A stretch of 6,049 bases of DNA from an uncultured Bacteroides sp. (GTDB taxonomy: Bacteria; Bacteroidota; Bacteroidia; Bacteroidales; Bacteroidaceae). The notes beneath the pieces are model-generated. The model saw only the letters and a list, made by a program, of their open reading frames with translations, was not told where the DNA came from and made no database searches. Both the position numbers and the translations under genes were made by a program. How positions within the stretch are numbered: the stretch's first letter is position 1; the number at the start of each line of letters is the position of its first letter. Location: the NCBI GenBank assembly GCA_934716785.1, contig CAKUYM010000271.1:1-6049 (forward strand). The letters run 5' to 3'. Below, piece by piece: positions 1 through 3,642 of the stretch.

Positions 1-89
1 GAACCATCCGGTACAAACTTAGTGGCAGTGCACGAAGCAAGTGACAGGACAGCAGCGGAAGCAATCAAAAAAAGGAAATTTCTCCTCAT
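1..89 (-). CDS. Lipoprotein, 5' end only; probable BamA/TamA-like outer-membrane assembly protein
   Basis: Only the first 29 codons are inside the window and the gene continues past the left edge. The reading frame starts at an ATG at 89-87, and an in-frame TGA lies eight nucleotides upstream of it (98-96), which fixes this as the most upstream possible ATG. The peptide opens MRRN, followed by a hydrophobic stretch (FLFLIASAAVLSL, residues 5-17) and a lipobox L17-A18-S19-C20. It is therefore a signal-peptidase-II substrate with the mature N-terminus at Cys20. The first mature residues are C-TATKFVPDG; from memory, the 'TKFVPDG' sequence just after the lipid cysteine is typical of Bacteroidales BamA/TamA-family outer-membrane proteins that begin as lipoproteins. 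The lipoprotein call is seen directly. The family assignment rests on about nine residues and is an inference; another lipoprotein family is possible. It is transcribed divergently from the methyltransferase gene. Confidence 0.62.
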   Translation of the reverse strand, partial: MRRNFLFLIASAAVLSLASCTATKFVPDG

Positions 90-127
90 ACGGTTTCAAT
101 ACATCGATAGCATAAAAAATACGATTA

Positions 128-158
128 CAAAGATAATTTATATTTTCCGATAGGGAAA
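128..158 (-). promoter_or_regulatory. Probable Bacteroides-type promoter for the divergent lipoprotein gene
   Basis: On the minus strand a perfect -7 element TAnnTTTG (TATCTTTG, 135-128) is preceded, after 19 nt, by TTTC (158-155), a 3-of-4 match to the -33 TTTG element. The spacing fits the Bacteroides sigma-ABfr consensus. It would place the transcription start near 121 and give a leader of roughly 30 nt before the ATG at 89. Confidence 0.55.
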
Positions 159-208
159 ATAAATTAAGAAAAAGAGAAGAAAGTAAAGGCAGTTTGGAAA
201 TATCTTTA

Positions 209-216
209 TAGCTTTG
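209..216 (+). promoter_or_regulatory. Candidate -7 element for the RNA methyltransferase gene
   Basis: TAGCTTTG at 209-216 matches the Bacteroides -7 consensus TAnnTTTG exactly. No convincing TTTG lies 19-21 nt upstream; the nearest, at 193-196, is only 12 nt away, so support is partial. If real, transcription would start near 222-224, leaving a leader of little more than 10 nt before the ATG at 235. It would also rule out the in-frame TTG at 214, which overlaps this element, as the start codon. Confidence 0.35.
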
Positions 217-234
217 CAACAGAATATCAAAGTT

Positions 235-1002
235 ATGGCATCATTAAGTAAAAACAAGATAAAATATATCCACTCACTGGAACTGAAGAAAATACGTAAG
301 GAAGAACGGGCATTTCTTGCCGAATGTCCCAAACTGGTGGATGACTTGCTCGCGCATTTTCCCTGCCGTTTTTTGGCAGCTACTTCATCATGGCTTCAGA
401 AGCACACGGATATTCGTGCAGATGAAATCGTTGAAGTTTCTCAAGAAGACCTTTCCCGAGCCAGCCTGCTGAAAACTCCGCAGCAGGTGCTTGCCGTTTT
501 TGAACAACCCCAATATCATTTGACCCCGGAAACTGTCCGCCACTCTCTCTGCCTGGCATTGGATGACGTTCAGGACCCCGGCAACTTGGGCACTATTGTG
601 CGACTGGCTGACTGGTTCGGCATCGAGCATATCATTTGCTCGCCCAATACGGTAGATGTGTACAACCCTAAGACAATACAAGCCACTATGGGTGGAATTG
701 CACGTGTAAAAGTGCATTATACGCCTCTTCCCGATTTCATCCGCTCGCTTGAAAACGACACTCCGGTATTCGGCACCTTTCTGGATGGGAAAAACATGTA
801 CGAACAACCATTATCCGCCACCGGACTGATTGTTATGGGAAATGAAGGGAACGGTATAGGCAAGGAAGTGGAAGCATTAATCAACCGGAAACTTTATATT
901 CCCAACTATCCGCAGGGACAAGAAACGTCCGAATCACTCAACGTAGCTATCGCTACCGCAGTAATCTGTGCCGAGTTCCGTCGACAGGCTGCATGGAAGT
1001 GA
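235..1002 (+). CDS. SpoU/TrmH-family RNA 2'-O-methyltransferase
   Basis: This is a 255-residue SAM-dependent enzyme of the SPOUT superfamily that methylates the 2'-OH of a ribose in rRNA or tRNA. The N-terminal part (about residues 1-95, beginning MASLSKNKIKYI) matches the small substrate-binding domain seen in RlmB/TrmH-like proteins. The catalytic domain follows with all three SpoU motifs: motif 1 around D111-R123 (DDVQDPGNLGTIVR, with N117 and the catalytic-type R123), motif 2 at G202-I208 (GNEGNGI), and motif 3 at I222-P223 through S234-LNVAIA, which together form the knotted SAM site. Length is normal for the family. I chose ATG 235 over the in-frame TTG at 214 because the TTG lies inside a candidate promoter element and because MASLSKNK is a natural family start. 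The target nucleotide cannot be told from sequence, so no specific symbol is given. Its last 50 bp overlap the convergent gene on the minus strand. Confidence 0.93.
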   Translation: MASLSKNKIKYIHSLELKKIRKEERAFLAECPKLVDDLLAHFPCRFLAATSSWLQKHTDIRADEIVEVSQEDLSRASLLKTPQQVLAVFEQPQYHLTPETVRHSLCLALDDVQDPGNLGTIVRLADWFGIEHIICSPNTVDVYNPKTIQATMGGIARVKVHYTPLPDFIRSLENDTPVFGTFLDGKNMYEQPLSATGLIVMGNEGNGIGKEVEALINRKLYIPNYPQGQETSESLNVAIATAVICAEFRRQAAWK

Positions 1003-1333
1003 AATCAAAAGGGTAAAACAAATAAGGGAATAAGACCTTTCCTTTCCTTTCCATCACATGCAAATATTCATTCAAACTATTCAGGCACGAATCATGCGGA
1101 TTGTCCGGTTTAAAATGAAAAAGAACCATGAGGTCCGTGTAATCCGTGCCTAAGGCTGTATATTGATCTGCAGAAAGCAGAACGATAACCCCAGGCATCC
1201 ACTCTACCGACTCGATCTCTTCTGTCAATGGGAATATGCCTTGAACAATTCCTTCGGCATTCACCTCCACCACCTGCTGTTTTATAAATCCAACGTCAGG
1301 TATCAGCAAATAATGAGATGCAAATCGTTTCAT
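953..1333 (-). CDS. Small conserved-type protein resembling the N-terminal domain of amidohydrolases
   Basis: The product is 126 residues if it starts at ATG 1333, or 129 if it starts at ATG 1342; both are in frame and neither has a clear ribosome site. I prefer 1333 because MKRFASHYLL looks like a family start. Residues 7-50 (HYLLIPDVG...VVEVNAEGIVQGIFPLTEE...WMPGVIVLL) resemble the small beta-sandwich that opens amidohydrolase-superfamily enzymes, which normally ends in PG(L/V)I followed at once by the metal-binding HxH. Here P47-G48 is followed by VIVLLSADQY with no histidines, and no barrel follows, so it is unlikely to be a hydrolase by itself. The remainder (about residues 60-110) is unassigned. 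No signal peptide or membrane segment is seen. It is the last gene of the minus-strand series, about 75 bp after the lipoprotein gene, and its final 16 codons run antisense to the end of the methyltransferase gene. The function is unknown. Confidence 0.7.
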   Translation of the reverse strand: MKRFASHYLLIPDVGFIKQQVVEVNAEGIVQGIFPLTEEIESVEWMPGVIVLLSADQYTALGTDYTDLMVLFHFKPDNPHDSCLNSLNEYLHVMERKGKVLFPYLFYPFDFTSMQPVDGTRHRLLR

Positions 1334-1408
1334 AATGCGCATAGGGTAAATTCATTCTACAAAGCCAATCAGCAAATTAATTCAGCAAGACGATTCAATG
1401 AGAACAGT

Positions 1409-2479
1409 TCAACGCGGTTGGCTCCTTTGTTGTTGCCGCCTGCGTTGGTTCATCTGCCGTTCTTTTCTTTGTTCCAGTCTTTCCTGCCGGATATGCTGTT
1501 CAACCTCAATTTGCTCCGGTTTCTTCTCTCGCTGGCTTCCCGTGCGGCGACGGTTCATCTCTTCCGGTGTCAGACGTTGTAAGTCTTCTTTGGCTCCACC
1601 TACTATCTTATGCAGAGATTTTTCCTTATCAAAAAGTTTCTTCAACGAGTCTGTCCGCAAAGCCTCTATCTTATTCAATGAATCACGAACAGCAAAAGCC
1701 AAGGTATCCGTACAATGATAGCGGGTCATCGAGAAACGGTCAGCCAACAATGCTCCCGCCTTTCCGCGATTCCCCACCGGATAATAGATGAATCCTCTTA
1801 TCTCCTTCATCTTCCCTAATGTATCCGCAAACAGACGTATCTGCTGAACGCCCGACTCCTTCGCCGTCTTCCAACGGCTGATTGTATCTTTCTCGTATAT
1901 AATTTGCATTGCCATAGTGACAGCTCTCATAGAATCGGCAAGCATCGGTTCGAGGAAGCGGTAATTCACCTCCCACACCAAGGTATCCCGATCTTTATAA
2001 TTCGAATCGGTCGGCAAAGTAAAAATAAACTGATTGTTCATCATTTCACCGGTCAGGCGTACCATACGCTGCCACGGCCATACGTCGATACTGTCACCGG
2101 GCGTTGTCATTTTGGGTTTCTTGTCACGTTTGGCTATCAAGTCACCCACAAGTTCCTGCTCATCCTTCAAACGTTTCCGCACTTTATCATAAATTTTCGA
2201 CAACAATTCTGTGTTGCGTGTATACCACACCATAGACGAATCAAACGCTGCCTGTGTAGTCCCGTATTTCCTGAAAACGGCATCAATATACAACTCTTTC
2301 TTATAGTTCTCGCTATAAGGAAGGTTGTCTCCCATGGATTTTGCCAGATGATAGTCATACAGCAAGTTCTCCATTTCCGACTCCGATATTACGTCATTGG
2401 GCTTTTTCACTTTACACCCGGCTACCGCAAATACAAGTATACAGACAAGACACAGATGAAACCGAAATTTATTATTCAT
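1409..2479 (-). CDS. DUF4296-like lipoprotein with arginine/glutamine-rich C-terminal tail
   Basis: This 356-residue protein starts at ATG 2479. It has a basic N-terminus, a hydrophobic core (LCLVCILVFAVA, residues 9-20) and a lipobox V19-A20-G21-C22, so it should be lipidated at Cys22 and anchored in an envelope membrane on the periplasmic or outer face. Residues about 27-110 (VISESEMENLLYDYHLAKSM...) match, from memory, the helical DUF4296 domain of Bacteroidetes lipoproteins. The middle part (about 140-260) is unassigned. Residues 305-356 are extremely basic and rich in R, Q and E, with the end reading RRRQQQRSQPR. The frame can be read further upstream to 2530, but the ATG at 2479 places the signal peptide properly. 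The ATG overlaps the end of lspA by 8 bp, so translation is probably coupled. The molecular role is unknown; the lipoprotein nature is clear and the family name is fairly likely. Confidence 0.85.
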   Translation of the reverse strand: MNNKFRFHLCLVCILVFAVAGCKVKKPNDVISESEMENLLYDYHLAKSMGDNLPYSENYKKELYIDAVFRKYGTTQAAFDSSMVWYTRNTELLSKIYDKVRKRLKDEQELVGDLIAKRDKKPKMTTPGDSIDVWPWQRMVRLTGEMMNNQFIFTLPTDSNYKDRDTLVWEVNYRFLEPMLADSMRAVTMAMQIIYEKDTISRWKTAKESGVQQIRLFADTLGKMKEIRGFIYYPVGNRGKAGALLADRFSMTRYHCTDTLAFAVRDSLNKIEALRTDSLKKLFDKEKSLHKIVGGAKEDLQRLTPEEMNRRRTGSQREKKPEQIEVEQHIRQERLEQRKERQMNQRRRQQQRSQPR

Positions 2480-3128
2480 GATTCGCACTTTCTTCCTTTT
2501 TACCTTTATCCAGCGAATGATACGACTCATTCAGGTATTTACTATAAAACAGCAACAAAGCAATGATACCGCAACTGATGGCAGCATCGGCAAAGTTAAA
2601 GATAGGGCTGAAGAATATAAAATGCTCCCCTCCTACAAACGGCATCCACATCGGCCAGTTCGTATCTATAATCGGAAAGTAGAACATATCCACCACCTTG
2701 CCGTAGAACCAAGTGGAGTATCCTCCGCCATCAGGCATAAAGGAGGCAATCTGCGAATGAGTACTCTCATTGAAAATCACCCCATAGAACACGCTGTCGA
2801 TAATATTCCCCAATGCACCGGTCAGGATCAGAGCCACACAAACGATATATCCGGTCTTAAAGCCCTTCTTCACTATTTTATACAGATACCAGCCTATCAA
2901 TGCTACGGCAACGATACGGAATGTGGTCAGGAAGAGCTTTCCGAAGATCTCCATGCCGAAAGCCATCCCATTGTTCTCGGTGAAATAGATATAAAACCAA
3001 TCCGTCACCCGATTGCTCTGATGCCAGTACATATGAGTCTTAATCCAGATTTTAATGATCTGGTCGATAATCAATACAGAAAAGATAACGAGAAGGGCGA
3101 TTCTTCCCTTCGTGAATAGTTTCTTCAT
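2472..3128 (-). CDS. lspA: Lipoprotein signal peptidase (signal peptidase II)
   Basis: LspA is an inner-membrane aspartyl protease that cleaves the signal peptide of prolipoproteins after diacylglyceryl transfer to the lipobox cysteine. The 218-residue product has four hydrophobic segments (about residues 9-28, 64-82, 93-111 and 176-196). Conserved signatures are visible: D22 in the first helix, the ENNGMAFG loop (51-58), GALGNIID (104-111), the catalytic Asp of the VVD motif (D147) and the second catalytic Asp in FNFADAAIS (D181). At 218 residues it is about 50 longer than the E. coli enzyme (164). The extra length lies mostly in two loops, about 117-143 (glycine-rich, with an NESTHS segment) and 152-175, flanking the first catalytic Asp on the periplasmic side. 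Longer LspA proteins are usual in Bacteroidetes. It precedes and overlaps a lipoprotein gene, one of its likely substrates. Confidence 0.96.
   Translation of the reverse strand: MKKLFTKGRIALLVIFSVLIIDQIIKIWIKTHMYWHQSNRVTDWFYIYFTENNGMAFGMEIFGKLFLTTFRIVAVALIGWYLYKIVKKGFKTGYIVCVALILTGALGNIIDSVFYGVIFNESTHSQIASFMPDGGGYSTWFYGKVVDMFYFPIIDTNWPMWMPFVGGEHFIFFSPIFNFADAAISCGIIALLLFYSKYLNESYHSLDKGKKEESANHE
2492..2497 (-). promoter_or_regulatory. Possible ribosome-binding site for the DUF4296-like gene, inside lspA
   Basis: AGGAAG on the minus strand lies 12 nt before the ATG at 2479, within the final lspA codons. The spacing is longer than ideal and Bacteroidales rely little on Shine-Dalgarno pairing, so it is weak evidence. 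With the 8-bp overlap it is consistent with coupled translation of the two genes. Confidence 0.25.
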
Positions 3129-3143
3129 GCGTTCATTATAAAT

Positions 3144-3176
3144 TAAACATAACGAGCTACAAGTGCCGTGCGTAAA
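3144..3176 (-). promoter_or_regulatory. Weak candidate internal promoter for lspA
   Basis: On the minus strand TATGTTTA (3151-3144) matches the -7 consensus TAnnTTTG except at its last base. TTTA (3176-3173) lies 21 nt upstream and matches the -33 TTTG at three of four bases. Both elements are imperfect, and the upstream one sits in the loop of the inverted repeat, so this is only a possibility. It would allow lspA and the following genes to be expressed apart from ileS. Confidence 0.2.
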
Positions 3177-3221
3177 CCTTGCGCAGCTACTTGTAGCTCG
3201 TCACCCGTAGCTTGTGTAGCT
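3152..3221 (-). repeat. Intercistronic 13-bp inverted repeat in an AGCTAC/GTAGCT repeat cluster
   Basis: The gap between the DksA-like gene and lspA holds a perfect 13-bp inverted repeat: ACGAGCTACAAGT at 3152-3164 and its reverse complement at 3189-3201. Inside the 24-nt loop a further 4-bp pairing is possible (TGCG 3169-3172 with CGCA 3182-3185). An alternative perfect palindrome, AGCTAC-TT-GTAGCT, occupies 3185-3198. Two more GTAGCT units follow at 3207-3212 and 3216-3221, giving five copies of this hexamer (either orientation) in about 70 bp. In the minus-strand transcript the outer stem would end about 24 nt before the lspA ATG, followed by UAUGUUUAAUUU. It could act as an intercistronic stability hairpin, a leaky terminator, or a copy of a dispersed small repeat; the sequence does not decide. 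The structure is seen directly, and its role is inferred. Confidence 0.8.
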
Positions 3222-3226
3222 ATCAA

Positions 3227-3607
3227 TTATTTTTTACCACTGTTTTTTGCCTCGATACTCAGCGTAGCGTGAGGAACAGCACGCAGGCGCTCTGCCGGAA
3301 TCAGCTTACCTGTTTCACGACAGATACCGTATGTCTTGTTCTCGATACGCACCAAAGCAGCCTGCAGTCCTTGGATAAACTTCAACTGGCGTTGCGCCAG
3401 GCGGGTCGTCTCTTCCTTGGAAAGCGTATTGGCACCTTCTTCCAACACTTTATATGTGGGAGATGTATCATCGGTATCATTTCCATCCAATCCCATCAAA
3501 CTATTTTTCAACTGTTCGTAGTCACGTTGTGCCAACTCCAGCTTCTCCATAATGATGGCACGGAATTCTTCAAGTTCCGCATCAGAGTATCTCGTTTTTT
3601 CAGCCAT
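3227..3607 (-). CDS. TraR/DksA-family regulator with degenerate zinc finger
   Basis: This is a 126-residue protein of the DksA/TraR family; characterised members bind RNA polymerase through its secondary channel and modulate transcription initiation, often with ppGpp. Residues about 8-90 form two charged helices separated by an acidic turn (DGNDTDDTSPT, 41-51), matching the coiled-coil arm and its acidic tip. The C-terminal globule begins YGICRETGKLIP (93-104), followed by ERLRAVPHATLSIEAK (106-121). The four zinc-ligand cysteine positions read C96, T99, S117 and A120, so only one cysteine remains and normal C4 zinc binding is not possible. As I recall, this degenerate pattern is common in Bacteroidetes homologues, so the protein is probably functional rather than decaying. 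It lies 35 bp after ileS on the same strand and is probably co-transcribed with it. Whether it responds to ppGpp cannot be told from sequence. Confidence 0.9.
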   Translation of the reverse strand: MAEKTRYSDAELEEFRAIIMEKLELAQRDYEQLKNSLMGLDGNDTDDTSPTYKVLEEGANTLSKEETTRLAQRQLKFIQGLQAALVRIENKTYGICRETGKLIPAERLRAVPHATLSIEAKNSGKK

Positions 3608-3642
3608 AATCTTACAAGTTTTAAAGGTTAATCAATATAGTA

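Noticed and set aside
19..219. A 66-residue open frame on the minus strand over the left intergenic region
   Set aside because: It overlaps the lipoprotein start in another frame, covers both promoter candidates and has no protein-family character. The lipobox frame is far better supported.
214..234. TTG 214 as the start of the methyltransferase
   Set aside because: It adds seven residues not expected for the family and lies within the candidate -7 promoter element; ATG 235 is a better start.
1163..1582. Plus-strand open frames of 139 and 106 residues over the 3' part of the lipoprotein gene
   Set aside because: They are low-complexity shadows of the R/Q-rich tail (reading as L/C/F-rich on the opposite strand) and cross a gene boundary.
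1904..2566. A 220-residue plus-strand open frame opposite the DUF4296-like gene
   Set aside because: It spans the junction of two well-supported genes on the other strand, is rich in H and I without motifs, and has no promoter or start context.
2478..3119. A 213-residue plus-strand open frame covering nearly all of lspA
   Set aside because: It mirrors lspA almost end to end. lspA has both catalytic aspartates and the membrane segments, whereas the opposite frame shows no domain.
3152..3201. The inverted repeat as a classical intrinsic terminator
   Set aside because: Neither strand has a run of T directly after the stem, and the 24-nt loop is large. A leaky effect on the minus strand remains possible, so it is listed as a repeat rather than a terminator.
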